Shown here: positions 1 to 8,957 of the stretch, piece after piece
Layout: every line of letters starts with the position of its first letter
Position numbering within the stretch: the first letter of the stretch is position 1
NCBI GenBank assembly: GCA_021498125.1
Contig: JAIZWL010000002.1
Span: 157,980-221,979, forward strand
Direction of reading: 5' to 3'
DNA length: 64,000 nt
Origin: Candidatus Thorarchaeota archaeon
GTDB taxonomy: Archaea; Asgardarchaeota; Thorarchaeia; Thorarchaeales; Thorarchaeaceae
Program-made: the position numbers and the translations under genes
The notes under the pieces: generated by a model
Database searches by the model: none
The model's input: the letters and a program-made list of their open reading frames with translations, nothing else
Told to the model about the DNA's origin: nothing

Positions 1-102
1 GCAGGAAAATTACACATCGTTTCAACAGAACATCCGGCTGGAGACCAATTGGATCATATCAGTGGCATTGCTGCAATTCTCCGGTTCAGGATTGACCAGT
101 GA
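1..102 (+). CDS. pelA: Pelota-like mRNA surveillance protein, C-terminal end (partial)
   Basis: Reading frame open from the window edge, ending TGA at 100-102. The 33 visible residues contain an HPAGDQLDHISGIAAILRF stretch like the end of the eRF1 domain 3 fold in pelota/aRF1 proteins. The chain stops shortly after this motif, as in pelota rather than aRF1. In the family, pelota (Dom34) works with aABCE1 to rescue stalled ribosomes. The gene is convergent with the next one with no spacer between the stop codons. Only the tail is visible, so aRF1 remains a less likely alternative. Confidence 0.7.
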   Translation, partial: AGKLHIVSTEHPAGDQLDHISGIAAILRFRIDQ

Positions 103-1227
103 TCAGAGAGGCTCAAAGAGAGTCTGAAAACGATCCCATGAGGGGTATTCAAAAGCAATACCCATCTCAAGGTCGAGATCCATATGGAGAGATTCCCGCA
201 ACATGGGAGCTATCTCATCCAATATCCAAGGAGCTATCTCAATACGATGATGGGCACTGTCAATATTCATTAATTCTTGAGGCACATCAAACTCTTTCTG
301 CAGAGTGCTGGCAATCTTATGCAATGAGGATTCATCAAGCAGAGAGCCATGTGGGGCACGAATCAACCCTAGAATAAGGAGGGGGTCATCATCGTCAACT
401 TCTTCAAATTCTCGTTTGACATGTTCGAGGCGTCTCCAGAGCCGGTTACGCATCTGAATTGCATCCTTAAAGGAGGCAGAACAAAAATGAAGCGAGATTT
501 TATCCAGAGCAGAAGCGCCCCATTGCAGTATCGCTTCAGCAGCCTCTGCACTCCCAAAAATACTGGCGGAGGATAGTGTTCGAAGTCTATAACCATGTTT
601 ACGGAGATTATCAAAATTTGTTTCACTTGACTCCAGCTCATTGAGATTCACAAATGACAAACCCATGTCTTGCGCCCGAAGGATTGTTTTTTTGATGCGA
701 TCCACTCGATCGGGGAGAACAGGAATCTCTAGACCAACATGCAATCCAATATCGCGGGCTGCCTCTATACCAGACCAATCATTGCTCTGTGGATGAAAAC
801 GGATCTCGTCAAGACCCGCATCATGAAGCTGCTTCATCACTGAGGCAGAGGCATTCGATTGGGAGGTATAGAGATGAATATGAAAATCAGACCCAAAATG
901 GTTCTTTAGCATGCGAATATAATGGAGCGTTTGTTCCAACTTGCAGAGGGGATCACCACCACTGATCCCTGCACCTTCAGCCCCAATGGCCAAAGCCTCG
1001 GCAAGAACCGTGTCATCATCAAAAACAGGGGTTTCATCCGCAAATACAACATCCTTATTCGCCTTTTCTTCGGAGAGGGGGCAATAGAAGCATGAGGCAC
1101 TGCAGAGGCCTGTGACAAATAGGACCATTTTAGATCCGCGTGTGCAAAGAACACAGCCTTTAGGAAGATCACCTAGTACTAACGACCCGCCAGGCTTCTT
1201 GCGTATTTTTCGATTCAATAGAGTCAA
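103..1227 (-). CDS. Radical SAM protein (COG2108-like)
   Basis: 374 residues. Cys42, Cys46 and Cys49 form the CX3CX2C motif that binds the radical-SAM 4Fe-4S cluster, followed by a GGDPL stretch expected for SAM binding. An additional Cys25/Cys28 pair precedes it. The start is TTG at 1225-1227, overlapping the TGA of the upstream nucleotidyltransferase by 4 bp, so the two are probably translationally coupled. The type resembles archaeal proteins related to pyruvate-formate-lyase activating enzyme, whose substrate is unknown. The neighbouring tRNA thiolase makes an RNA-modification role conceivable, but this is only inference. Confidence 0.8.
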   Translation of the reverse strand: MTLLNRKIRKKPGGSLVLGDLPKGCVLCTRGSKMVLFVTGLCSASCFYCPLSEEKANKDVVFADETPVFDDDTVLAEALAIGAEGAGISGGDPLCKLEQTLHYIRMLKNHFGSDFHIHLYTSQSNASASVMKQLHDAGLDEIRFHPQSNDWSGIEAARDIGLHVGLEIPVLPDRVDRIKKTILRAQDMGLSFVNLNELESSETNFDNLRKHGYRLRTLSSASIFGSAEAAEAILQWGASALDKISLHFCSASFKDAIQMRNRLWRRLEHVKREFEEVDDDDPLLILGLIRAPHGSLLDESSLHKIASTLQKEFDVPQELMNIDSAHHRIEIAPWILDEIAPMLRESLHMDLDLEMGIAFEYPSWDRFQTLFEPL

Positions 1228-1925
1228 CCTCCACGACGCTCGATTGTTCGGCGGAGCGCAGGGATACTATCACGAAGATGCGCTGCAACCTCTTCAAAAG
1301 TCGTACCTTCAGGGACAGGGCGTTTTAGAAAGACTCCTGTCCGGCCTACTTCACTACGCCGAGTCAAGACACGTACACGCTCCTGGGCAATATCAATGGA
1401 AACACCTAGAGCCTTTGCGACTTCGTGCTCGTGACCGATCACTCCATGTTCAATATGGCCATCAGAGGTCGGCTCGATAAGAAGAAGGCGTTTATCGACT
1501 CCGGGAACACGGTCATCATTATGGACTTGCTCAGCAGATAAGAAACCACCCCACTTATAGAAGTCGATCTCACGTGACCACATTTTGAAGAGGGGGAAAG
1601 TCACAACAATATCGTTGGCAAGATGAAGATGCGCCTTGAGGACGGAGGAGGGAGTCGCTTGGACAACCTCACGATAGATCCAAGAACCTACGGCAAGCTC
1701 AACGCGATAACTGGGAATTGACATAGGAATAATGATATCGACATCGGAAGTAGGACTGACATCTCCTCGTGCAACCGATCCGTATACAAACGACTTGATA
1801 CCAGCTTCCTCTAGTGAGGACATAACTTCGAGTGCCCATGCTCTCAACTGACGGAGCATACCCCAATGAGCGCCGTCATAAACAACTGATCGTGATTCGT
1901 GTAGAACCTCGGGACGTTTGCTCAC
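1224..1925 (-). CDS. MNT-type nucleotidyltransferase domain protein
   Basis: About 233 residues from the chosen start. A GSVARGD motif near residue 49 followed by SDVD (Asp61, Asp63) is the minimal nucleotidyltransferase signature: a Gly-Ser that holds the nucleotide and two metal-binding aspartates. A TTG start at 1955 is also possible but would overlap ttuA/ncsA. The GTG at 1923-1925 lies six bases after an AGGTGAG SD and just clears the upstream stop, so I prefer it. The C-terminal half contains a VAKALGVSIDIAQERVRVLTRR segment that looks helix-turn-helix-like. Substrate unknown. Confidence 0.75.
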   Translation of the reverse strand: MSKRPEVLHESRSVVYDGAHWGMLRQLRAWALEVMSSLEEAGIKSFVYGSVARGDVSPTSDVDIIIPMSIPSYRVELAVGSWIYREVVQATPSSVLKAHLHLANDIVVTFPLFKMWSREIDFYKWGGFLSAEQVHNDDRVPGVDKRLLLIEPTSDGHIEHGVIGHEHEVAKALGVSIDIAQERVRVLTRRSEVGRTGVFLKRPVPEGTTFEEVAAHLRDSIPALRRTIERRGG

Positions 1926-1932
1926 AATTGCC

Positions 1933-2862
1933 TCACCTGTTTTCAATCTCTTCAAGTAGTTGGCACACCTTGCAAATACGGCCAGTAGTAGGAGAACCGC
2001 AACGCTCGCAAATTCCTTGGGTCATTGTAGGAACCGTACTGCTCAATGCATCAGCGATCTTATCTCCGGAATGAAGAACCGCCAAAAGGGTGCCCGGTCG
2101 TTGATACTCCATGTCACCCAAGAAGGCACGTACATCGTTGCGATAGGCCTCTGAGGCATATGGACAAGGAATATCGTGAAAAGGAAGACCTGTAAAGTGA
2201 GCATATGCGACGATATCGCGTTCAGACAGTTCCATTAATGGCTTGACACGCGGGACAAATCCGGCAATAGCAAACTCTCTAAGCCGATTGGATCGGGCAA
2301 TACGCAGAGCATCGCCCCTCATGATATTCATCAATATTGTCTGTGCCTCGTCATCAAGATTATGACCAGTTGCAACTACATCAACATCGAGTTCGCGGGC
2401 GGCCTCATTAATTGCATGGCGCCGCAGTACACCGCAATACGAGCAGGCGCCAGTCCCCGATCCATCACGCCCCTGAACGATCGAATCCAATGTATGTCCA
2501 TACAGTCTATCAAACGAAACAACATACAAGTCTAAATCAAGTGATTTTGCAAGTGCGTTTGCAGCATCAAGAGCCTTATCACGATAGCCGTTTATGCCCT
2601 CGTCAATGGTAAAGGGATGAAGTGTGGTCTTGGGGAATTCTGCCTCGATTTTGTTGAGGAGATCTAGCAGAACGGCACTGTCCTTGCCCCCCGAGATGGC
2701 GACCCCGATACGATCGGTCTCTCGAAACATCTTTCTCTTGTTGATTGTTCGGCGGACACGTTGTAGCGTGGTCTGAACAAGACAAGACTGGCAGAGAGCT
2801 TCGGAGGTATATCGTCGAAGGTATATAGCGGGGGCCCCGCATTTTGAGCAAGTAAGAGCCAT
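1933..2862 (-). CDS. ncsA: tRNA 2-thiolation protein (TtuA/NcsA family)
   Basis: 309 residues. The N-terminal zinc finger is Cys5/Cys8 and Cys24/Cys27. The PP-loop SGGKDS is at residues 57-62 and binds ATP. A central CSYC and a C-terminal CERC...CKVC zinc ribbon complete the TtuA/Ncs6/CTU1 pattern. These enzymes adenylate and thiolate tRNA uridine (U34 or U54), using sulfur from a ubiquitin-like carrier. The ATG follows a GGAGGA SD. It is the first gene of a three-gene minus-strand set. Whether position 34 or 54 is modified cannot be told by eye. Confidence 0.88.
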   Translation of the reverse strand: MALTCSKCGAPAIYLRRYTSEALCQSCLVQTTLQRVRRTINKRKMFRETDRIGVAISGGKDSAVLLDLLNKIEAEFPKTTLHPFTIDEGINGYRDKALDAANALAKSLDLDLYVVSFDRLYGHTLDSIVQGRDGSGTGACSYCGVLRRHAINEAARELDVDVVATGHNLDDEAQTILMNIMRGDALRIARSNRLREFAIAGFVPRVKPLMELSERDIVAYAHFTGLPFHDIPCPYASEAYRNDVRAFLGDMEYQRPGTLLAVLHSGDKIADALSSTVPTMTQGICERCGSPTTGRICKVCQLLEEIENR

Positions 2863-2917
2863 CAGTTCCTCCCCAAGAACTGATGACCCTTATTAGTTAA
2901 GATTTGCCACATGACCA

Positions 2918-4120
2918 TCAAAATAGGCCTTTTCCAAGCAACAGACTGAAACCAATGCTCAAGAGGATCATGAGCGTGGAGATGATCCGCAAGGGCCACA
3001 TAATCATCTTGATCGTATGCTCGTTATCAGTGACCAGACTCAGCGCATTGGATAGAAGCTTATCACCATCAAGAATAGGGATTGGCAGGAGATTGAATAA
3101 CGCCAGAGAGAAGAGGATGATAAACGTCCATGTGAAAATCTGTTGTAGATGAAATGGAAACATGGGGCCACCGGGAACCCATTCCCAACCGGGCTTCGGG
3201 CTCCAATAATCGGAGCCATATATCCCGATATAGCCCCGTGTAGCATTCGCTTCACTAGATGCAAGCGTTATAGTAACATTACCATGTGCAAGTGTAGAGA
3301 TAATGAGAGTACTTCCCGCAGTAGTCTGTGCCATGTACTGCGAAACATTATACCAAGTGGATATTTTTGTACCGTTTAGAGCCGTGATGACATCCCCGAC
3401 TTCAAGAGCTTGTGATGCGGGGCTTTCTGGAGCAATATCATAGATATAGGCCCCACTGGGAGGATTATAGCCCACCGACATCAGTGCACCGAAGTTTACA
3501 AGCAGAAGCAAAAAGAGGAATGCAAAGATCATATTGGAGTAAGACCCTGCTGCAAGAAGGCGCATTCGCGCCTGCGGGGTTGCCTCTTTTTCAAATACTT
3601 CTTCGTCAGGCTCGACAAATCCTCCAAAGAGAACAAGAAAGAAGAGAAGACCTGAACTCTTGATAGGGATATCATCTCGTGCTGATGCCAAGCCGTGGGC
3701 AAACTCGTGAGTTATAAGGGCAATGCCAAGCCCAATCAACATATAGATGATTGGAAGACCAGTGATCGTGACTCCAGGGATAATGGGAACAACACCACCG
3801 GCGTTAGCAGGGACAACAAAGAATTTGATGAGATTATCAAGAAACATCCAGAAACCAAAGATCATCCCCAAAAAACCCGCAACAACTCCTACATTGAAGA
3901 ACATACGTGGAAACTTCTTTCCTGCACGTGTGAGAAAGGCATTGAGCCGTTCGGTCTTGAATAGGATCATGAAGGGGGTTCCAGCCTCTATACCTCGTTC
4001 CTTAAGCTTGTCAGGGCCAATAGCCTGTGCTATGATGTATATTACGAGGTAAATGGCGATAATAATTGCAAAAAATGTCAGCGCTTCCAAATAATTCACG
4101 TTCCCAATGGCACTTCGCAA
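2918..4120 (-). CDS. Site-2 protease family zinc metalloprotease with PDZ domain
   Basis: 400 residues, multi-pass membrane protein. HEFAHG at about 138-143 is the zinc-binding HExxH of S2P/RseP enzymes, and NLLPIPILDG near the C-terminus supplies the third ligand motif. Between them is a PDZ-like stretch (APESPASQALEVGDVITALNG). The family cleaves transmembrane substrates inside the bilayer. The TTG at 4118-4120 gives the longest form; a GTG at 4097-4099 is an alternative and neither has a clear SD. The apparent mobile unit begins about 55 bp upstream and has moved this gene away from S6e. Confidence 0.88.
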   Translation of the reverse strand: MRSAIGNVNYLEALTFFAIIIAIYLVIYIIAQAIGPDKLKERGIEAGTPFMILFKTERLNAFLTRAGKKFPRMFFNVGVVAGFLGMIFGFWMFLDNLIKFFVVPANAGGVVPIIPGVTITGLPIIYMLIGLGIALITHEFAHGLASARDDIPIKSSGLLFFLVLFGGFVEPDEEVFEKEATPQARMRLLAAGSYSNMIFAFLFLLLLVNFGALMSVGYNPPSGAYIYDIAPESPASQALEVGDVITALNGTKISTWYNVSQYMAQTTAGSTLIISTLAHGNVTITLASSEANATRGYIGIYGSDYWSPKPGWEWVPGGPMFPFHLQQIFTWTFIILFSLALFNLLPIPILDGDKLLSNALSLVTDNEHTIKMIMWPLRIISTLMILLSIGFSLLLGKGLF

Positions 4121-4184
4121 AAATTCGGAGAAGCATACGATATAATGATTGTGAAGTGAACATGCAAGTAAGATATTGCATATC

Positions 4185-4317
4185 GGCTCTGTGTGAAAAG
4201 TCTGTACGATAGGAGGTTATGAAAAGTATGGAATCCAGTTTGTGTCCGGATTTGAAACTCTTCGAGATTCATTCTGACTTGAATGATCTATGTCTGTTGG
4301 ACTTTTCACACAGCTCC
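4185..4317 (+). repeat. MITE-like element copy 1
   Basis: About 133 bp with terminal inverted repeats: left GGCTCTGTGTGAAAAGTC, right GACTTTTCACACAGCTCC. Internally it shares TATGAAAAGTATGG and other blocks with copy 2 (inverted) and copy 4 (direct). The inner (right) flank does not repeat the left flank TTGCATATC. That fits this copy being one end of a larger unit rather than a solo insertion. Confidence 0.85.
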
Positions 4318-4378
4318 CATAGCAAGTAAAACAATTAAAAAAGGAGGGCGAATTTCGCCCCCTCATCTGGATTTTAGA

Positions 4379-5032
4379 CTATGTGTAGACCATAATTTCT
4401 GATACATCAAGATTTACAGGATTGCCAACACCTACTTGGCTCCAAGCATTGGCCTCGCCATCAAGATATATGTAGAGCTGAACTGCCACTCGATACCATG
4501 TACCACTTTGTATAGTATGATCAAAAAGTACACTGTGTTCAGCACTCATACTTTTGATGCCCTTTTCGGTATTGTGACCACCCCACCAAGGGGTAGTAAC
4601 ACTCAGAGCAAAACCTGAACTGTGTGATTCCAGACCTGAATAGCTATCTGTATAGAGCACATATCTAACTTCAATTTTAGCAGTTCCTATAGGGTAATTG
4701 GTCTCAATCATATAACTAAGACACCATGTTGTTGCAACTCTGAGATAACCCGCGGATTCAGGGGCCTTAAATCGCATTACGACCTCCATTTGACAATATT
4801 CGGGGCCAAATGGAACATTATGATCACCACATACCTCAACGGAGCCAGAACTTGCATCATGGTTTATCTTGTAGAAACAAATAGGAGGGTTTCCCACAGT
4901 TCGTGCATCAGAATACCCTGATGTATCGGTCTGAGAAATAGTAAATGCTGCACTCACGTTTGTTGTGGATATAAGAACAAACACAAGTATTACAAAGACG
5001 AATTTTAGTTTGGATCTTTTTGAATGTATCAT
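4379..5032 (-). CDS. Secreted protein of unknown function
   Basis: 217 residues beginning with a basic stretch and a hydrophobic signal sequence (about residues 8-28, then an Ala-rich cleavage region). The rest is polar and beta-rich with several aromatic residues and no C-terminal membrane anchor. I recognise no family. It is the most 3' gene of the cargo, about 100 bp downstream of the membrane protein and ABC genes. It could be a substrate or accessory of that transporter (inference). Confidence 0.55.
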   Translation of the reverse strand: MIHSKRSKLKFVFVILVFVLISTTNVSAAFTISQTDTSGYSDARTVGNPPICFYKINHDASSGSVEVCGDHNVPFGPEYCQMEVVMRFKAPESAGYLRVATTWCLSYMIETNYPIGTAKIEVRYVLYTDSYSGLESHSSGFALSVTTPWWGGHNTEKGIKSMSAEHSVLFDHTIQSGTWYRVAVQLYIYLDGEANAWSQVGVGNPVNLDVSEIMVYT

Positions 5033-5137
5033 CTAGAACACCACACATTCCGATCACTATCAGTATGATAGCATATTCGGATTCAGAATGTGAAGTATTA
5101 TACGTTCGTTAACATCTGAATTAATAGTACGGCAATA

Positions 5138-5656
5138 TCAGACCCGCCCCTTACAAAGTGCATCTATTGTCCCACGGTTTCGACACATCCTACAAAGGTA
5201 TATTCCAAATCCCAAAATCTCCGAGATGACAAAGAGAAGAAGTGGAAAAACATAAGGGGTTACTCGTGAGATCTGGATGTCGTAACGCATATTGGATATC
5301 TCAGGACTGGAGATATTTGGCAGGATAACAACACTATACCAGCCAGGGCGCGGTAACGCAATAGTGCCTGTAAAGTTTGCTACGTTCTCTACAGAAAATA
5401 TTGGTTCTAGATTGGTCATTGACCCCGAATGGACCAAAGTAACAGTGTCGGCATAGGTCAAGACGTACAGGGAGAGATTCCTACCCACAACATCCTCACC
5501 TCTTGCATCCACATAGAGATCACCAGAGCCATCGACGAGAAAACATTGATAGTCGCCACGGTTTATTAGTCGTCCATCAATTGTGGTACTTCCCGGAATA
5601 AAGGCGGCAATCAGAAACGCAAGACCCAACACAACAAGAAATCGTTCTAGACGCAT
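5138..5656 (-). CDS. Membrane-anchored exported protein, unknown function
   Basis: 172 residues. An N-terminal hydrophobic segment (about 5-25), an extracytoplasmic beta-rich region with a predicted Asp-Gly-rich strand pattern, and a second hydrophobic span near 130-152, then a short basic cytoplasmic tail with a CRMC pair. The ATG has a strong AGGAGGAGG SD. It lies 18 bp downstream of the ABC permease gene, so it is probably co-transcribed with it. Not recognised. Confidence 0.6.
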   Translation of the reverse strand: MRLERFLVVLGLAFLIAAFIPGSTTIDGRLINRGDYQCFLVDGSGDLYVDARGEDVVGRNLSLYVLTYADTVTLVHSGSMTNLEPIFSVENVANFTGTIALPRPGWYSVVILPNISSPEISNMRYDIQISRVTPYVFPLLLFVISEILGFGIYLCRMCRNRGTIDALCKGRV

Positions 5657-5674
5657 AAAACAAATTCCTCCTCC

Positions 5675-6484
5675 TTATGCCTCCATTTTCTTAAAGTAGT
5701 CGACTCCTATAATCATAAAAATACCACTCGCGATAATAGAAACCATGATTCCATAAACAAGGGCGACTAGCAGAGGAACGAAAAAGTCTTCTTGAATATA
5801 CTGGATGAGTATAATACTAGGATTGAGAAATGATGCAACACCAGCAGGGACGGATCTGAAATAAGATAGGGCCTGCATCGCAATAGATACACCAATTCCC
5901 CCAAAAAGCGATGCTGGAAGACTCTTTGATAGTATTGCAATAAGTGCAGTGACTGTAGATACAAAGAGTAAAGGAGCCCAGACTACAAGGATGCAGAGAA
6001 TCAAGATATCCATGCGGACTGGTCCCGGTTCAAAAGTGATAAGTCCAAGAATGAGAGAGAGCGTGGCGGTTCCACAAGTGGCGATGAGGACTATCAGTTC
6101 CTTTGAGAGGAGCAACTGCGATCTGGCAATGGGATAGGAACATAGTGTCCGAAACATTCCTTGATCCATATCTCTCGCAAAGCTGAGTGAAGTGAGAAGT
6201 GGGACCAAAAATGACAGAAATACCGACATTCTCAGAGACCATCCTCCTAAGTGATAGGCGGCGTGCAAGGCAATCCATTGATTGATTGCAGCCACAAGAG
6301 CCGCGGATTCGTTCGCTGAAAGAGTGGGCAGTATAAGATAATGAGCTGCTAATGGGGTACTTGCCATAAAATAGAATGCCAGAAGAATAGTTACCGCAAT
6401 AATGCCCTCTAAGAAGGGAAAGGAATAATGTGTTGTGAGTTCAAAAGTCAACAGAACTTTGAATCGCTTCAGTCTACGGTTCAT
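5675..6484 (-). CDS. ABC-2 type transporter permease
   Basis: About 269 residues with six hydrophobic spans. The arrangement of a long second extracytoplasmic loop and an FARDMDQGMFRTL motif after the second span is typical of ABC-2 permeases of the NatB/YhaP sort. I place the start at the ATG 6482-6484, eight bases after GGAGGTC; an upstream in-frame ATG at 6508 lies deeper in the ATPase gene. It overlaps the ATPase reading frame by 11 bp. With that ATPase it should form an exporter or membrane-remodelling complex; substrate unknown. Confidence 0.8.
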   Translation of the reverse strand: MNRRLKRFKVLLTFELTTHYSFPFLEGIIAVTILLAFYFMASTPLAAHYLILPTLSANESAALVAAINQWIALHAAYHLGGWSLRMSVFLSFLVPLLTSLSFARDMDQGMFRTLCSYPIARSQLLLSKELIVLIATCGTATLSLILGLITFEPGPVRMDILILCILVVWAPLLFVSTVTALIAILSKSLPASLFGGIGVSIAMQALSYFRSVPAGVASFLNPSIILIQYIQEDFFVPLLVALVYGIMVSIIASGIFMIIGVDYFKKMEA

Positions 6485-7394
6485 TTGTAATGACCTCCAT
6501 ATATGCATCCACCAATGTGCTCGCCCGCTGAATAGAATAGATGTGGCAATTCACACGAGAAGCTAGGTCTCTTAATTTCTGTTCAAACGTGCTAAGGTCA
6601 TCAAGGGTATAGCTAAGAGTCACCGTGTTGATACCAGTCACTCGTATCCCCCCCACACCCTGAATCTGTTCCAACAACGAAGCAAGTTGTTGTGGGCGAT
6701 CCGTGTCTATTCGATACCGCCCTTTGGTATGACGCCGGATCAAGTCAACAGTCCTGCCGCTCTCCAGAATTACACCTCCACGAATTAATGCAATACTATC
6801 GCAGATGCGTTCAAGTTCTGCGAGAACATGCGAAGACACAATAAATGACGTTCCTAGGTCGTTGTGTAGGTCTAAGATTAACCTGATGATCTCTTCACGA
6901 CCTACTACATCCAAATTACTTGTTGGCTCGTCAAGAATTACTAACTCAGGCTCACTAATTAGAGCTTGAGCAATACCAAGTCGTTGGAGCATCCCAGCAG
7001 AAAGAGTGCCAATTTTGCGATGCGCAGCAGCCGAAATGCCCACTGCTTCTAAAAGCACCATGGGATCCGTGCCGCCCTCATATATATCTTGAACCACGTG
7101 CAAAAATTGTAGTGGAGTCAATCTCTTCGGATAAGTGGGGTGTTCATGGAGGACACCTAACCTCTCCCGTATCTGTAAAGAGTCTCTGACCACATCTATA
7201 TTCAGGACCTTAACCGAACCAGCATCAGGTTGAATAAGACCCAAGAGGATTCTAATAAACGAGGTCTTTCCGGCCCCATTTGGACCAATTAGACCGAAAA
7301 TACCCGGTTCTATGTCCAGTGTTAGCCCGTTAAGAGCTTTAACACTCTTGAACGTCTTTACAAGTTTAGTTGCTTTGACAATTGGTTCTGTCAC
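6474..7394 (-). CDS. ABC transporter ATP-binding protein
   Basis: About 306 residues. Walker A GPNGAGKT is near residue 37, the signature LSAGMLQRLG near 137, and Walker B LVILDEP next. A C-terminal extension of about 90 residues (DRPQQLASLLEQIQGV...) is usual for ABC-2 partners. The GTG at 7392-7394 is nine bases after GGAG. The TTG at 7407-7409 coincides with that SD and is less likely. First gene of the transporter set within the putative mobile unit; the permease follows with overlap. Confidence 0.9.
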   Translation of the reverse strand: MTEPIVKATKLVKTFKSVKALNGLTLDIEPGIFGLIGPNGAGKTSFIRILLGLIQPDAGSVKVLNIDVVRDSLQIRERLGVLHEHPTYPKRLTPLQFLHVVQDIYEGGTDPMVLLEAVGISAAAHRKIGTLSAGMLQRLGIAQALISEPELVILDEPTSNLDVVGREEIIRLILDLHNDLGTSFIVSSHVLAELERICDSIALIRGGVILESGRTVDLIRRHTKGRYRIDTDRPQQLASLLEQIQGVGGIRVTGINTVTLSYTLDDLSTFEQKLRDLASRVNCHIYSIQRASTLVDAYMEVITNEP

Positions 7395-7722
7395 GCACCA
7401 CAACTCCAACCCAAATTATCATATTATTTTATTGTTGCACTGTGACTAATAGTGAACAGGTATGCATCGCGAGGCATTCATTGATAAAATAGTTCCGGAG
7501 AGGCAGCAGCCCATTCATACATGGGCCTCCTAGAAACTGTTTTCAGTCCCATCAAAATAGCAAACATACCAGTTTCAACTATCACGATTGCATACCTTCC
7601 GAATTATCGATAGAAACGCACTGCATAACAGCAACCCGTTTGTTCATTGTATCTACATAGAGGTTTCGTAACTCTTCGGTTAATGAATGGACATAGTAGA
7701 ATGCAGTGCGAAAAAATATTTT
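7395..7722. other. Intergenic region with an inverted repeat
   Basis: About 330 bp between the ABC ATPase and the Lrp-like regulator. No convincing gene. The clearest structure is GCCCAT at 7509-7514 and ATGGGC at 7521-7526 with a 6-bp spacer, a possible operator for the adjacent regulator. The region should also hold the promoter of the ABC operon, but I cannot single out one TATA box. Confidence 0.4.
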
Positions 7723-8592
7723 TCACTCAATCAGACCAGATGTCGAATATAAAACATGTTTCATGACAATTGATAATCTAAGAGGCTTGACTCCAGCGAT
7801 ACACTGATAACAATCATAAAGTTCTAGTGCAGTTTCCATAGAGTGTATCAAGAAATGATCATAAACAGTTTTTTTGTCAGCCATAACTTCCGTCATAATA
7901 CGGTAACTTTTAGGCGGGTGGGATAATGAATTCAAAGAAGAGAGAGCAAGTGTGTCAATACAGTTCGTTTTAGCTTTGATAATAATCCCAATTTGTTTTG
8001 TTTTATGTTGGTTAATACGGATAGTAAATTTGATGTGTTCATCAGTCAGTAATCTATTGATAATTCGCCGCACTGATTTTGAGGATAGTCCAATAGTATC
8101 AGAAATTTCACTTGATGTGGAACGGGGCGATATAGCAAGACATCGTAATACATCCATAATTTTTTTACCATAATTACTATGTGGATATTTAGATTGTAAT
8201 ATCGTTTGAAGTTCTACCCGATTAACATCGGGCATATCACAAAGTTTCTTCTTAATACTATGAAAATCCATTTCATTTCGGACAAATGCATTGATTTGAT
8301 ATCCAGATTCAGAAATCTGCCATAATTCTGAAATAATCATGCATGGCAAAAGGTCTTCAATAAAAGAAGATACAGTTCTACAAGTCATGGTCAAATCAAA
8401 TTTAATTGGGTAAAATCCAAAAAAAAGAGGATTAATATCCATTGCAAAGCGAATTATATTTTTTTTTCGGAGCTTTGACACACGTTTGAAAACTGCAACA
8501 GTAGAAAGTGACAACTTATGCGCAATTTGACTATAGCTTATTCGACAATTCTCTCGAAGAAGGTCAATAATATTCCAATCAATAGAGTCCAT
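7723..8592 (-). CDS. Lrp/AsnC-like winged-helix transcriptional regulator with two HTH segments
   Basis: About 289 residues from the chosen ATG. The start MDSIDWNIIDLLRENCRISY and following SQIAHKLSLSTVAVFKRVSKL is an Lrp-type winged helix, and a second HTH (ISPRSTSSEISDTIGLSSKSVRRIINRL) lies in the middle. The rest may be two diverged RAM-like ligand domains. The ATG at 8590-8592 follows GGGGTG; upstream starts would extend the protein with no homology. The coding sequence is visibly AT-richer than its neighbours, consistent with horizontal arrival. Likely regulator of the ABC cargo (inference). Confidence 0.75.
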   Translation of the reverse strand: MDSIDWNIIDLLRENCRISYSQIAHKLSLSTVAVFKRVSKLRKKNIIRFAMDINPLFFGFYPIKFDLTMTCRTVSSFIEDLLPCMIISELWQISESGYQINAFVRNEMDFHSIKKKLCDMPDVNRVELQTILQSKYPHSNYGKKIMDVLRCLAISPRSTSSEISDTIGLSSKSVRRIINRLLTDEHIKFTIRINQHKTKQIGIIIKAKTNCIDTLALSSLNSLSHPPKSYRIMTEVMADKKTVYDHFLIHSMETALELYDCYQCIAGVKPLRLSIVMKHVLYSTSGLIE

Positions 8593-8685
8593 ACCAGCAC
8601 CCCTCAGCTCAATTGCTACCAATGCCATCTCGTTATAGACCGAACAAACCGACCACATAAGTCATATAAGTTCTTTGCCAAAATC

Positions 8686-8816
8686 GGAGCTGTGTGAAAA
8701 GTCCATAGACATAGATCAATCAAGTCCGCATAGAGCCTGCGGAGTTTTGAATCCGGTCATAAGATGAGCACCATACTTTTCATAATCTCGATTGCACTGA
8801 CTTTTCACACAGAGCC
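8686..8816 (-). repeat. MITE-like element copy 2 with target-site duplication
   Basis: 131 bp. On the minus strand it begins GGCTCTGTGTGAAAAGTC and ends with the matching inverted repeat. It is flanked by perfect 9-bp repeats GCCAAAATC at 8677-8685 and 8817-8825 (the match extends two more bases). Its inside resembles copies 1 and 4 in reverse orientation. It has no coding capacity, as expected for a non-autonomous element. Confidence 0.88.
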
Positions 8817-8825
8817 GCCAAAATC

Positions 8826-8957
8826 GGCGTTATGTGGAACGTCCACAGGTATGAACAGAATCAGTCAGAGCAGGATACCGATGTGGTTGGAATAGGGCGT
8901 TACGCTGAGGTGATTTGACCTCTTACAATCGTGCTTGGTGACTTTTCACACAGACCC
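8826..8957 (-). repeat. MITE-like element copy 3, diverged
   Basis: About 132 bp abutting copy 2's duplication. The right terminal repeat is intact (GACTTTTCACACAGACCC) but the left one is decayed (GGCGTTATGTGGAACGTCC against GGAGCTGTGTGAAAAGTCC). The interior aligns loosely with copy 2 in the same orientation. It is followed by TTGCATATC, the same 9 bases that precede copy 1. Decay of only the inner end is what is expected if outer ends alone are needed for movement of a composite unit. Confidence 0.7.

Larger units (their letters stand above)
4185..8957. mobile_element. Putative composite mobile unit bounded by two inverted MITE-like elements
   Basis: A 4.77 kb segment. Its left edge is MITE copy 1 and its right edge is the diverged copy 3, in opposite orientation. 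Outside the left edge 4176-4184 reads TTGCATATC, and outside the right edge 8958-8966 reads TTGCATATC. This perfect 9-bp repeat has the length seen around the other copies of the family and fits a target-site duplication made when the whole segment inserted between the S2P protease gene and rps6e. The cargo is two exported or membrane proteins, an ABC permease and ATPase and an Lrp-like regulator, all on the minus strand. No transposase lies inside, so mobility in trans is assumed. Confidence 0.6.
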